Made by a program: the position numbers and the translations under genes
The notes under the pieces: generated by a model
What the model was told of the DNA's origin: nothing
Database searches by the model: none
What the model saw: only the letters and a program-made list of their open reading frames with translations
From: Furfurilactobacillus curtus
GTDB taxonomy: Bacteria; Bacillota; Bacilli; Lactobacillales; Lactobacillaceae
Length of the DNA: 64,000 nucleotides
Direction: 5' to 3'
Assembly: GCF_045862785.1 (NCBI RefSeq)
Contig: NZ_BQXO01000002.1
Location: forward strand, 1-64,000
In this document: positions 39,543 to 47,797 of the stretch, piece after piece
Numbering within the stretch: position 1 is the first letter of the stretch
Layout of the letters: each line of letters starts with the position of its first letter

Positions 39543-39577
39543 AAAAAAACGAACCAATTTTTCATAAAAATTTGGTT
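39543..39577 (-). terminator. Second hairpin terminator upstream of the adhesin promoter
   Basis: On the minus strand GAACCAAATTTTT pairs with AAAAATTGGTTC and is followed by GTTTTTTTC. It lies about 185 bases downstream of the aquaporin terminator, so it either backs that one up or ends a short separate transcript from 39580-39760, where I see no gene. Confidence 0.65.
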
Positions 39578-39761
39578 CGCACATAATATCGCCCAATAAG
39601 GCGTTAAATAAATTATTCATTATTGGGACAGTACTTGATAGATCAATAAATCACGCCATTAACATTGCGGTTAAAATGACCCTATTCATTTATACATGCC
39701 TGATACTCAATAGTTAGTTCATCTTCAAATTCTCTATCGAATATCGACAAACAATTTGAAC

Positions 39762-39795
39762 AAAAAAACCAGTCTGGGTTAATCCCAAACTGGCT
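39762..39795 (-). terminator. Intrinsic terminator of the aquaporin gene
   Basis: On the minus strand AGCCAGTTTGGG pairs with CCCAGACTGGT across a five-base loop and is followed by seven T. Confidence 0.85.
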
Positions 39796-39818
39796 ATTTG
39801 TTGATTCAAAAACACTAA

Positions 39819-40472
39819 TTAATCTTCACTACCCATCAAACGACCAACAAAGGCGGCAATCACAGCTCCAACAACCGGGGCGGTTAAGTAGACCCAGTAA
39901 TGAGCCAAAGCAGAACCACCAGCAAAAATAGCTGGTCCAAAACTCCGCGCTGGGTTTAATGAGCCACCCGTTAAGTTCAACACGACGATGATTAAGAATC
40001 CGAGAGTTAACCCAATCGCTAATGGTGCCATTTGGCCATTACCATATTCGTCACTCGTCACCATCAAAATAACAAAGACGAATAAGAATGTAATGATAGC
40101 TTCCGTCAAAAATGCTGCCCCAGCTGAAATATTGGGGAAATCTGTTTGCCCAAAGCCAACCGCTTTAGATAATTTTAGTGCGTGTTCCATAAAAGCAATC
40201 ACACTGGAAGCCACAGTTGCTCCTAAAAATTGTGAAACAATGTAAAACAAGGTATCTGTGCCGGATAACCGCCCGTTAATGAACATGGCGATTGAAACCG
40301 CAGGATTAAAGTGACCACCAGAAACGCCACCGACTGCGTAAGCCATCATTGTAATAGCTAAGCCAAAAGCCAGTCCAATGGTTAATGTACCACCCTTTGC
40401 GATTGTCACCGCACCAGTCCCAATAAAGACGAGCATAAAAGTTCCGATAAATTCGGCGAAATACTTTCTCAT
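39819..40472 (-). CDS. MIP/aquaporin family channel
   Basis: The 217-residue protein has six membrane helices and the two half-helix NPA motifs, HFNPAV (about residues 54-59) and LNPARS (about 171-176). Arg after the second NPA and the overall length place it among AqpZ-like aquaporins rather than the longer glycerol facilitators, though lactobacillar paralogues can pass small uncharged solutes. The ATG at 40472 is chosen for GGAGG eight bases upstream; an earlier in-frame ATG lacks one. It is transcribed alone with its own terminator. Confidence 0.92.
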   Translation of the reverse strand: MRKYFAEFIGTFMLVFIGTGAVTIAKGGTLTIGLAFGLAITMMAYAVGGVSGGHFNPAVSIAMFINGRLSGTDTLFYIVSQFLGATVASSVIAFMEHALKLSKAVGFGQTDFPNISAGAAFLTEAIITFLFVFVILMVTSDEYGNGQMAPLAIGLTLGFLIIVVLNLTGGSLNPARSFGPAIFAGGSALAHYWVYLTAPVVGAVIAAFVGRLMGSED

Positions 40473-40597
40473 CCGTGTGTCCTCCAAAAAATTGCTCAAT
40501 AAAATTTTAATCGTCCTTTATCATACACTACTTTACCCGCTCTCAACAATTTTCAATTTTAATTGAAGCAATTCATCATGGCGACGATTAAGCCAAC

Positions 40598-40625
40598 AAA
40601 AACAAGCCTCCAGATTTCCGGAGAC
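40598..40625 (-). terminator. Probable terminator of the small membrane protein gene
   Basis: On the minus strand GTCTCCGG, AAAT and CTGGAGGC form a short stem followed by TTGTTTTT. The stem contains a mismatch, so it is moderately convincing. Confidence 0.5.
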
Positions 40626-40639
40626 CCTTAGTTTTAAAT

Positions 40640-40975
40640 TTATGATTGATGGTTGTTGGCAATCAAAGTCACTCGGCGACCAGCGAGCCATAAGAAAATG
40701 CTGGAAAGCCATGAGGCAAGTACAAAACTGATAATTGCCTGACTATAAAACATCCGCGCATTAATTAGCCAATGATCGCTCAACCGGCCCACTTGAGTGT
40801 ATTGCCAGACCCCCACCACAGCTGGTATTAAAAATAACATATAAAGCCAAAACGGTGCGCCATTATTTAACATTGTCCAAGCTAAAACCACGCCGACAAA
40901 GATATTAATGAGACTGGCCCATAGGAGAAGGCCTCTAACCGCTGTGGTTGCTTCATCACGCCATTGCTGATTCAT
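40640..40975 (-). CDS. Hypothetical four-helix membrane protein
   Basis: The 111-residue protein has four hydrophobic segments (about residues 14-34, 40-58, 72-92 and 85-100, the last two close together) and a basic loop. No family was recognised. The ATG is preceded by an AAAAAGGA about nine bases away. It lies upstream of the aquaporin gene on the same strand but is separated from it by a terminator. The function is unknown. Confidence 0.65.
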   Translation of the reverse strand: MNQQWRDEATTAVRGLLLWASLINIFVGVVLAWTMLNNGAPFWLYMLFLIPAVVGVWQYTQVGRLSDHWLINARMFYSQAIISFVLASWLSSIFLWLAGRRVTLIANNHQS

Positions 40976-41048
40976 GGAATCCCGTCCTTTTTAATTAATG
41001 TCATCCATTATGACACAATTCCACGGATCACACGACCTCATTCAAAAA

Positions 41049-41267
41049 CTAGGCTTGATGCTCAGCTAGCGCTTGTTTACCTTTATCGGTCAATCCCGTT
41101 ACAGCATTATCGGATGCGTCAATGTAACCATCCGCAATCAATGGCCGCGGATTACCCCCAATCGCGTTATCACAGTAATCGACGAAATGAGTAACCGGTG
41201 TCCCTGGTTCAACACGCCCATCGGCAATGGCGGATAAAATATCGTAATCTGTTGCTGATAAATTCAT
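41049..41267 (-). CDS. Small hypothetical protein, winged-helix-like
   Basis: The 72-residue protein reads like a small winged-helix module: LSATDYDILSAIAD, then a loop, RPLIADGYIDAS and a C-terminal GLTDKGKQAL that resembles the 'LT.KG' wing end of MarR/PadR-like domains. The ATG has GGAGG eight bases upstream. It could bind nucleic acid, but key helices are short and the call is by look only. It lies just upstream of the four-helix membrane protein gene. Confidence 0.65.
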   Translation of the reverse strand: MNLSATDYDILSAIADGRVEPGTPVTHFVDYCDNAIGGNPRPLIADGYIDASDNAVTGLTDKGKQALAEHQA

Positions 41268-41470
41268 TGTTATTTCCTCCTGTCATTCATTGTTAACGAT
41301 TGTTATTATAACTGACTAATGTAAAAAAGGGTGTTCTCAGTGCTCCCAGATTGTTTTAAAAAATTTTTTATTGTTTTTAACGGCCCTTTTCTGCGCTAAA
41401 TCCAAGTCATATCAATGAACTAGCTCCTCATGATTCACCAACGCAAATTTTTTGTAACTTCTTTTTAAGC

Positions 41471-41498
41471 TTCACTTTAGGTTACATCGGTATATTAT
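41471..41498 (+). promoter_or_regulatory. Promoter of the candidate small RNA
   Basis: TTCACT (41471-41476), a 16-base spacer and TATTAT (41493-41498), within a TATATTATAA stretch, would start transcription near 41505, just at the first stem of the small RNA. Confidence 0.45.
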
Positions 41499-41504
41499 AA
41501 GCAT

Positions 41505-41619
41505 CGAAGGAGTTGATACCCCTCGCTCCTTCGCATAATGTATCTCCCCCCAGATATGTTAAGACTCTCTCTAGAATGATGACTGACCTAGGATTCCCCG
41601 ATCCTAGGTCAGTTTTTTT
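41505..41619 (+). ncRNA. Candidate small RNA with C-rich loop
   Basis: Three hairpins follow the promoter. The first pairs CGAAGGAG (41505-41512) with CTCCTTCG (41526-41533). The second has stem TATCT/AGATA around a loop of six C (41546-41551). The third is a strong terminator, ACTGACCTAGGAT with ATCCTAGGTCAGT (41582-41613), followed by seven T. No start codon with a usable ribosome binding site lies inside. C-rich loops are typical of Gram-positive sRNAs that pair with Shine-Dalgarno sequences. It is not an assigned family to my knowledge. Confidence 0.6.
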
Positions 41620-41953
41620 GTGGTTACATTTCGCTTTTTGGTCTCGTTCTTTGGCTCACAGTCGCCAAGGAATTTTTATTCAGACTAAGACGGTTGCTAA
41701 AAAGTACCTAATCAATGATCGTAATGAAGCTAATGTAGTAACGGCCAGTGGATCAATTTCAGCAACCGTTCCTGACGCAAAGCTTCTACTGCTTCCATTT
41801 GATCTCAGCTCAACCGCTGGTCAAAAAGGACTAACCACTACTTTTCCTTCGATAGACATTCTCATCAACAACATAGTTATTTTTGAAGTGATGTCTTATG
41901 AACAAATCGATGATATAACTTGGCTGCCTCGTGTGAAATTTAACCGAAAATAA
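41620..41953 (+). pseudogene. Open but start-less coding remnant
   Basis: The frame is open for about 110 codons to TAA 41951 and reads like protein (IFIQTKTVAKKYLINDRN, ITWLPRVKFN). There is no ATG/GTG with a ribosome binding site after the sRNA terminator, and the frame runs back through the terminator hairpin. It is probably the 3' remnant of a lost gene, or an accidental frame. I do not recognise a family. Confidence 0.3.
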
Positions 41954-41954
41954 C

Positions 41955-42003
41955 AAGACCCTTATTTCCAAACAAGTCATCATATCTTGGAAATAAGGGT
42001 CTT
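41955..42003. terminator. Bidirectional terminator
   Basis: A 17-bp perfect stem (41955-41971 with 41987-42003) and 15-base loop lie between the plus-strand remnant and the stop of the minus-strand MFS gene. Confidence 0.75.
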
Positions 42004-42069
42004 TAATTTAAATGTCGTTTTACTGGGCTATCACTCATGGTTGGGGATGCTAATTTCAACCTGACGTAT

Positions 42070-42085
42070 TGTTTCATGTGAAACA
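42070..42085. promoter_or_regulatory. parS-like site, one mismatch
   Basis: TGTTTCATGTGAAACA differs from the parS consensus TGTTTCACGTGAAACA at one central base. It abuts the MFS stop codon, about 16 kb from oriC. Degenerate parS sites are common near origins; ParB affinity here is uncertain. Confidence 0.65.
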
Positions 42086-43279
42086 TTAATACCTAACCGT
42101 TTTGGCATAAAACGTCCGCCGAACAATAATTACTAGGCCTAAAATCACTACCACTGCAACTGCCGCAAATCCAAACATGAATTTATAAGACGTCGCATCG
42201 ATTAAAATACCACCTAATAATGGACCTAACGCTCGCCCTGCGGATGCAGCTGCATTGACTGATCCTTGATACTTCCCTTTTACTGCCAAAGGCGTTAACT
42301 GATTTACTAAAGCTGGAATAGCTGGGAATGCCGTTGCTTCACCCAAAGTTAATACCGCCATTGCCAAGATAAAACCACCATACTGTTTAACAAAAAGCAA
42401 AATAATAAATGAAACAACTACTGCCGCAATCCCTGGAATGATTTGATAGTATGGATTGCGAATTCGGTCCCCAAGGATATTTACCCCCATCTGGAAAACT
42501 AAAATGAGCGCAGCGTTGATCGTCCATAGAAAACTATACTTCGTCAAAGGGATCCCTTGATCGGTCATGTAAACGGCCATATTAGATACCCATTGTTCAT
42601 ACATGATCCAAATCACGATTAACGAGATAAACAATGTCCAGATCACAATTAGATTCGGTCTAGGCAGCTTAACTGACGACTGTGGCTGATCACGGTGTTG
42701 CGCATGATGACTGATTGTCGGTACATTGAATTGAAGTAGCACAATGAAGAAATATAAAAAATACATTGCTGCCGTGATCATGAAAAGGTACTGTACACCA
42801 TGCTGGTAAACAAAGCCCACCATCATCGTACCAAAAACCGTTCCTAGATTCTGCATGAAGTAAATCATGTTAAAGACATAGCGGCCATCACGACTTTTAA
42901 TCGTGGTGCCTAAAGAATTAATCAGGGTAATTAAGAGACCGCTACCAAATCCCATAAAGACTAACCCGATTGGAAAGGCCGGCCACCCGTGCCAAAAAAT
43001 TAAAAAGAGAGTAGCTAAAAATTCATATACGGTGACAACCAAGGTTAATCGATAGGCATTTACTCGATCAAAAAGCCAACCACCTAAATAGGCGCCGATG
43101 ATACTAGCCGTTGAATTCAGTAATAAGACAATTCCGACCATTGTCAATGACTCATGGAGTGCATCGTGAATATAAATCGTCGTTAAGGGCCAGATGAAAC
43201 TCTGCCCCATATTATTCAATAAACCGGCAACTAGTAACCACGGTAGTTTAATTTCTTTACCGTTTGTCTTTGTTTGCAT
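42086..43279 (-). CDS. Major facilitator superfamily transporter
   Basis: The 397-residue protein has 12 predicted membrane helices in two halves joined by a hydrophilic loop (about residues 190-215, HHAQHRDQPQ). GAYLGGWLFDRVN (about residue 62-74) is the loop 2-3 motif of MFS drug:H+ antiporters. It should be a proton-coupled exporter; the substrate is unknown. The ATG is preceded by AGGAGGGG. It is downstream of dnaB on the same strand. Confidence 0.85.
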   Translation of the reverse strand: MQTKTNGKEIKLPWLLVAGLLNNMGQSFIWPLTTIYIHDALHESLTMVGIVLLLNSTASIIGAYLGGWLFDRVNAYRLTLVVTVYEFLATLFLIFWHGWPAFPIGLVFMGFGSGLLITLINSLGTTIKSRDGRYVFNMIYFMQNLGTVFGTMMVGFVYQHGVQYLFMITAAMYFLYFFIVLLQFNVPTISHHAQHRDQPQSSVKLPRPNLIVIWTLFISLIVIWIMYEQWVSNMAVYMTDQGIPLTKYSFLWTINAALILVFQMGVNILGDRIRNPYYQIIPGIAAVVVSFIILLFVKQYGGFILAMAVLTLGEATAFPAIPALVNQLTPLAVKGKYQGSVNAAASAGRALGPLLGGILIDATSYKFMFGFAAVAVVVILGLVIIVRRTFYAKTVRY

Positions 43280-43299
43280 AGGTCCCCTCCTCCCCGATT

Positions 43300-43313
43300 A
43301 TTTCCCTGGAAAT
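43300..43313. promoter_or_regulatory. Noc-binding-site-like palindrome, one mismatch
   Basis: ATTTCCCTGGAAAT differs at one base from the Noc nucleoid-occlusion site ATTTCCCGGGAAAT. It lies in the gap between dnaB and the MFS gene. No noc gene is in this window, so the match is only suggestive. Confidence 0.35.
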
Positions 43314-43356
43314 ATGCAACTTACAGCTCACTGGCTAAAATCACTTTGTGGCGATA

Positions 43357-44739
43357 TTAACCAGGTGCATTATAGGCAATATTAGAAAATTTATTATATG
43401 ACTTCACAAACAATAGCTTAACCGTTCCCCGCGCGCCAGAACGGTTCTTTTCAATGATAACTTCAACCTCACCAACATTCTGGTCTTCATCATCCCGAGG
43501 ATCGCTATTACTATCTTCGTCATCATTGTCACGCTGATAATAGTCATCCCGGTATAAAAAGGCGACAATATCGGCATCTTGTTCGATTGAGCCTGACTCA
43601 CGAATATCAGATAAAACGGGGCGTTTATCTTGACGTTGTTCCAAGCCACGTGATAATTGTGATAATGCGATGACAGGGACACTAAGTTCTTTAGCTAATT
43701 TTTTCAACTGTCGGGAAATTTCAGAAACTTCTTGTTGCCGGTTTTCTTTATTTCCCCCTTCAATTAGTTGTAAATAATCAATGACAATTAGCCCAAGATC
43801 ATGCTCCTTTGCTAATCGTCGACATTTAGCACTAATTTCGGCCATCCGGTTCCCTGGCGTATCATCAATAAACACACTCGTCTTGGATAATGCCCCCATG
43901 GCAACCACCAAATTTTGCCACTCATCATCAGTCAATTGACCAGTTCGCAAATGATTAGCGTCAATACTGCCTTCCGAACACAACATTCGGTTCACTAGGG
44001 ACTCGGCACCCATTTCTAGGCTAAACAACGCGACGGTTTTATTAGTTTTTGTCGCGACGTTTTCAGCAATATTCAACACAAAGGCCGTCTTACCAACCCC
44101 CGGCCTAGCCGCCAAAATAATTAATTCATCGTCATGGAATCCCGTTGTCATTTTATCTAACTCATGAAAACCGGTAGCTAAACCGGTAATTTCATCACCG
44201 TGTTTCGCTAATTCATTGACAGTGTTCATAGCTTGATTCAAAACTTCGGCAATCGGTTTAAAGCCACCACTCGTGCGATCATCTGACACTTTCATGATCT
44301 CAGATTCAGCATTTTCTAATAATGTGGCAACATCGTCGTCTTCGTTATAGGAATGCGTCACGATATCCGTGGCGGTTTTGATTAGACGTCGTAATACTGC
44401 CTTTTCGCGAACAATTTGCGCATAATATCCCACATTAGCCGCGGTAGGTACTGCCTGGGCCAATTCCGCAATATACGCAACGCCCCCGACATCATCCAAC
44501 TGTCCATTAGCAGTCAAGGCCTCGTTGACAGTAACGGCATCCACGACAGTGTTGCTATTATTTAAATCCACCATGGTTTGGAAAATAATCTGATGGGCGC
44601 GTCGATAAAAATCTTCCGGTTGTAAATACTCGGCTGCTTCTGAATAGGCATCATTGCTTAAAAATACCGCTCCTAAAACAGCCTGTTCAGCTTCAATATT
44701 TTGTGGCGGGGTTTGTTCCCGCAAATCTACATTATCCAT
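43357..44739 (-). CDS. dnaB: Replicative DNA helicase
   Basis: DnaB is the hexameric 5'-3' helicase of the replication fork (DnaC in B. subtilis naming). The 460-residue protein has the N-terminal primase-interacting helical domain (PQNIEAEQAVLGAVFLSNDA) and a RecA-like C-terminal domain with Walker A ARPGVGKTAF (about residue 212-221), VIDYLQLIEG and LSQLSRGLEQR. No intein is present. It lies downstream of gdpP-rplI, separated by a 34-bp perfect palindrome. Confidence 0.97.
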   Translation of the reverse strand: MDNVDLREQTPPQNIEAEQAVLGAVFLSNDAYSEAAEYLQPEDFYRRAHQIIFQTMVDLNNSNTVVDAVTVNEALTANGQLDDVGGVAYIAELAQAVPTAANVGYYAQIVREKAVLRRLIKTATDIVTHSYNEDDDVATLLENAESEIMKVSDDRTSGGFKPIAEVLNQAMNTVNELAKHGDEITGLATGFHELDKMTTGFHDDELIILAARPGVGKTAFVLNIAENVATKTNKTVALFSLEMGAESLVNRMLCSEGSIDANHLRTGQLTDDEWQNLVVAMGALSKTSVFIDDTPGNRMAEISAKCRRLAKEHDLGLIVIDYLQLIEGGNKENRQQEVSEISRQLKKLAKELSVPVIALSQLSRGLEQRQDKRPVLSDIRESGSIEQDADIVAFLYRDDYYQRDNDDEDSNSDPRDDEDQNVGEVEVIIEKNRSGARGTVKLLFVKSYNKFSNIAYNAPG

Positions 44740-44774
44740 GCTTTCTCCGGTTTAATAACACGATTTTAAGACAA

Positions 44775-44808
44775 TGACCGTACTATTTCCTAGGAAATAG
44801 TACGGTCA
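44775..44808. repeat. 34-bp perfect palindrome between rplI and dnaB
   Basis: The sequence from 44775 to 44808 equals its own reverse complement (outer TGACCGTACTATTTCC, centre CTAG). As RNA it could fold as a hairpin, but only a weak T-rich tail (TTGTCTT) follows on the minus strand. The central ATTTCCTAGGAAAT also resembles a Noc site with two mismatches. It may be a weak terminator or a protein-binding dyad. Confidence 0.8.
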
Positions 44809-44819
44809 AGATTGCGCCA

Positions 44820-45272
44820 TTATTGAGATACGACGTGAACTCGAATCTTAGCCGTTACTTGGCTGTGCAACTTAACTGGGACATTTGTGTACCCAAGGAC
44901 TCGAATTGGTTCTGGTAGTTCAATCTTATGTTTATCCAATTTTATCTGAAATTGTTGGTTCAACTCTTGCGCAATCTGTTTAGATGGAATGGAACCAAAC
45001 AGCCGACTGTCAGCACCAGCCTTAGCCTTGATTTCCACAACCGTTTCATCTGCTTCCAACTGCGATTTCAGTGCCTGTGCGTTAGCCAGTTCAGTCGCCT
45101 CTTCCCGCGCTTCTGCTCGTTGTTGTCCTTTTAGCTGACTTAAAGCAGCCGCTGTTGCAGCTTTGGCTTTACCAGATTTAATCAAAAAGTTCTGAGCATA
45201 GCCATCCGGAACATCTTTCACTTCGCCACGCTTGCCTCGTCCACGTACATCTTCAGTAAAAATAACTTTCAT
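44820..45272 (-). CDS. rplI: 50S ribosomal protein L9
   Basis: The 150-residue protein has the N-terminal L9 domain MKVIFTEDVRGRGKRGEVKDVPDGYAQNFLI, a long connecting helix and a C-terminal domain. L9 binds 23S rRNA near the L1 stalk and helps maintain reading frame. Its start lies four bases after the gdpP stop, in the conserved gdpP-rplI-dnaB order, and is preceded by AAAGGAG. Confidence 0.97.
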   Translation of the reverse strand: MKVIFTEDVRGRGKRGEVKDVPDGYAQNFLIKSGKAKAATAAALSQLKGQQRAEAREEATELANAQALKSQLEADETVVEIKAKAGADSRLFGSIPSKQIAQELNQQFQIKLDKHKIELPEPIRVLGYTNVPVKLHSQVTAKIRVHVVSQ

Positions 45273-45276
45273 TGTC

Positions 45277-47304
45277 TTACTCCTTTGCTTCAGTAGGATT
45301 GTCGTCCGTTTGATTAATTAACAAGTCAACCAGTGTCTGCCGAACGTCACTAACACTTTGCTTTTCAATTTGAGTCGCAGCATTTTGCAAATGTCCGCCA
45401 CCACCCATTTGTTCCATAATGACTTGCACGTTCACTTCGCCCGTTGATCGAGCGGACACACCAACCCGACCATCACTTCGTTGTGTAATGACAAAAGACG
45501 CATCAATTCCCGACATACTCAATAACGAATCCGCTGCCTGCGCGGCGGTCACCGAGTCGTACGGGCGGCTATCTTCACCAGCAATCAGCGCCATGTTATC
45601 GTTGATCAACTCAACCCGACTGATTAAGTGATTCCGTTCCATGTAACTGTCGGGATTTTCTTTATTGAATTGAGCAATCAATTCCGCATCAGCGCCTGCA
45701 GACCGTAAATAGCTAGCTGCGTCAAATGTCCGTGTCCCTGTATGGTCTGTGAAGTGCTTGGTGTCGATTTCGATCCCAGAAAGCATTGCCGTTGCTTCAA
45801 TCCGATTGATAGAATTAGCTTCTTGTGGCTGATACTCTAACATTTCAGTAATCAGTTCACAAGTAGAACTTGCATAGGGTTCAATATAAACTAGCAATGG
45901 ATTCTCCGGAAATTCTTCGCCCCGTCGATGATGGTCAATAATCACGGTCCGATTCTGGAGGGGCTCATAAATGCTACTTCCCATTGAAAGGGATGGCTTT
46001 GAGTGATCGACCATAATCAGCAAACTTTGGTCCGTTGCGCGGTTGGCAGCGTCGACCGGTGTAATAATGGCATCTTGAATTTCTGAATCCTTTTCAATAA
46101 CGGTTAACAGTCGCTGAATATCAGAATGCGTTTGTTGCGCTTCATCAAGAATAATCCAACATTTTTTCCCATTCATTTGCGCAATTCTTCGAATACCTAA
46201 ACAAGCGCCTAATGAGTCCATATCGGGTGACTGGTGACCAGCGACAAAGATCTGATCAGACTGACTGAAAAGTTCTTGTAAGGCCTGTGAGATCATTCGA
46301 GCACGTACCCGGGTCCGTTTTTCCATTGGGTTGGTTTTACCGCCATAAAAGCGCGCCTCGGCATCTTCCGCTTTAACGACTACTTGATCACCACCACGAC
46401 CAAGCGCCAAATCCAGGTTGCTTTGCGATAGGGTGGCCAAACGATTCAAGTCCTTTTGACCATAAGCAATTCCCAATGATAATGTTAGCGGGTAATTTTG
46501 TTTAGAGGTCGTTTCACGAATCGTATCAAGTATTTTAAATTTATCCGTCTCTAATTGCTCTAAATCACTTAAGTGCCCCAAAATTAAATAACGATCTGAA
46601 CTCAATCGACGTAAATACATATTGAACGCTAACGTCCAATCCGTTAGCGTGCTGGTCACATAGTTTCTAAGCGTGGACACATCTGAGTCATTCATACTTT
46701 GAGTAACTTCATCGTAATTGTCTAGCGAAATCATACCTAAAACTAATTGTTCATCATGGTAATCTCGTTCAATCTGGGCATAATGGCTAACATCCATTAG
46801 ATAAACGACATTTAGTTCTGGTTGAACGAGCAGATAAAATTGTTTATCAGCCCACGTGATGGTTGTGTATTCACCATCTTTTTCATGTGCCTCAATGGCC
46901 TCTGCTAACTGACCACTCACTTCCGCAATTGTCTTGCCTAATACGTCAATTTCACCAAAATAAGTTTGTAAATAAGGATTAATCCAAGAAATTCGCTGAT
47001 GCTCATTAAAAATCAAGATTCCCATTGGCATCTCGATTAACGCTTCTTGCTCACCACGTTTGATGCGATAAGACAAATCTGCGATGAATTCTTGAGTATC
47101 AATACTGATTTCCTGAAGCGTATTAAAAACTAGGACTAGCAAGACGAGCACGATTAGCAGCATGACCAAGCCAAAAATCCAATTAAGCATGAACGCGATA
47201 ATCACACTTAACAGGCCTAATGCGAAACCATATCCAGCTACCCAGCGTAACCGTGTATTTTGCATAAAGACAGGTAGATGAAGTTTTGCAAATAATTGCC
47301 GCAT
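45277..47304 (-). CDS. gdpP: Cyclic-di-AMP phosphodiesterase GdpP
   Basis: GdpP hydrolyses c-di-AMP to pApA and so tunes potassium, osmolyte and cell-wall homeostasis. The 675-residue protein has two N-terminal membrane helices (about 18-60), a PAS domain (about 85-150), a degenerate GGDEF domain (about 170-305) and a DHH-DHHA1 catalytic part. AGHQSPDMDSLG (about residue 355), VDHSKPS (about 420), DHHRR (about 457) and GGGHLQNAAT (about 640) are intact metal and substrate sites. It is the first gene of the gdpP-rplI unit. Confidence 0.96.
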   Translation of the reverse strand: MRQLFAKLHLPVFMQNTRLRWVAGYGFALGLLSVIIAFMLNWIFGLVMLLIVLVLLVLVFNTLQEISIDTQEFIADLSYRIKRGEQEALIEMPMGILIFNEHQRISWINPYLQTYFGEIDVLGKTIAEVSGQLAEAIEAHEKDGEYTTITWADKQFYLLVQPELNVVYLMDVSHYAQIERDYHDEQLVLGMISLDNYDEVTQSMNDSDVSTLRNYVTSTLTDWTLAFNMYLRRLSSDRYLILGHLSDLEQLETDKFKILDTIRETTSKQNYPLTLSLGIAYGQKDLNRLATLSQSNLDLALGRGGDQVVVKAEDAEARFYGGKTNPMEKRTRVRARMISQALQELFSQSDQIFVAGHQSPDMDSLGACLGIRRIAQMNGKKCWIILDEAQQTHSDIQRLLTVIEKDSEIQDAIITPVDAANRATDQSLLIMVDHSKPSLSMGSSIYEPLQNRTVIIDHHRRGEEFPENPLLVYIEPYASSTCELITEMLEYQPQEANSINRIEATAMLSGIEIDTKHFTDHTGTRTFDAASYLRSAGADAELIAQFNKENPDSYMERNHLISRVELINDNMALIAGEDSRPYDSVTAAQAADSLLSMSGIDASFVITQRSDGRVGVSARSTGEVNVQVIMEQMGGGGHLQNAATQIEKQSVSDVRQTLVDLLINQTDDNPTEAKE

Positions 47305-47383
47305 AACGTCTGGTCCTTTCTGTATAGCCTACTGATAGTAGTTTATCACACCTAGCCTGTGATAACTTGAAACACAAAAACTA

Positions 47384-47424
47384 GCGCGTCAGCAAAGCTG
47401 AGATTATTGCTGACGCGCGTTTTT
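47384..47424. terminator. Hairpin upstream of gdpP, possible bidirectional terminator
   Basis: GCGCGTCAGCAA and its complement form a 12-bp stem with T-rich sequence on each side. It lies about 65 bases beyond the rpsR terminator and may prevent read-through in both directions. Confidence 0.6.
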
Positions 47425-47487
47425 CCTTTGATTGAAACTAGCTAGCGGTGTCACCATAGTACAAAAATCAGTTAAACAGAACACACC

Positions 47488-47517
47488 AAAAAAGCAGCCC
47501 ATCATGGACTGCTTTTT
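47488..47517 (-). terminator. Intrinsic terminator of rpsF-ssb-rpsR
   Basis: On the minus strand AGCAGTCC, a short loop and GGGCTGCT are followed by six T, about ten bases after the rpsR stop codon. Confidence 0.85.
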
Positions 47518-47529
47518 CAATACGTTCAA

Positions 47530-47772
47530 TTAGTCTTCTGCCACGAATGGAAGCAAGCCCATGATCCGTGAACGCTTAATTGCCACCGTCAAACGACGTT
47601 GGTTCTTAGCGGACGTTCCGGTTACTCGACGAGGTAAAATCTTGCCTCGTTCTGAGATGAAGCGTTGCAATAATTCAGTGTCTTTGTAATCGATGTATTC
47701 GATGTGGTTTGCAGCGATAAAGTCTACCTTACGGCGACGACGATTACCACCACGACGACGTTGATCTGCCAT
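47530..47772 (-). CDS. rpsR: 30S ribosomal protein S18
   Basis: The 80-residue basic protein carries the S18 core (DFIAANHIEYIDYKDTELLQRFISERGKI and TGTSAKNQRRL, RSRIMGLLPF). S18 forms a heterodimer with S6 on the 30S platform. It is the last gene of rpsF-ssb-rpsR, an order conserved in Firmicutes, and sits 25 bases after ssb. The stretch RRRGGNRRRRK at the N-terminus is typical. Confidence 0.97.
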   Translation of the reverse strand: MADQRRRGGNRRRRKVDFIAANHIEYIDYKDTELLQRFISERGKILPRRVTGTSAKNQRRLTVAIKRSRIMGLLPFVAED

Positions 47773-47797
47773 TATCTAATCCTCCTAACGATTAAAA

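Noticed and set aside
41513..41620. A gene start at TTG 41513 for the 146-codon frame
   Set aside because: The TTG touches the GGAG with no spacing and the frame would run through a strong terminator hairpin.
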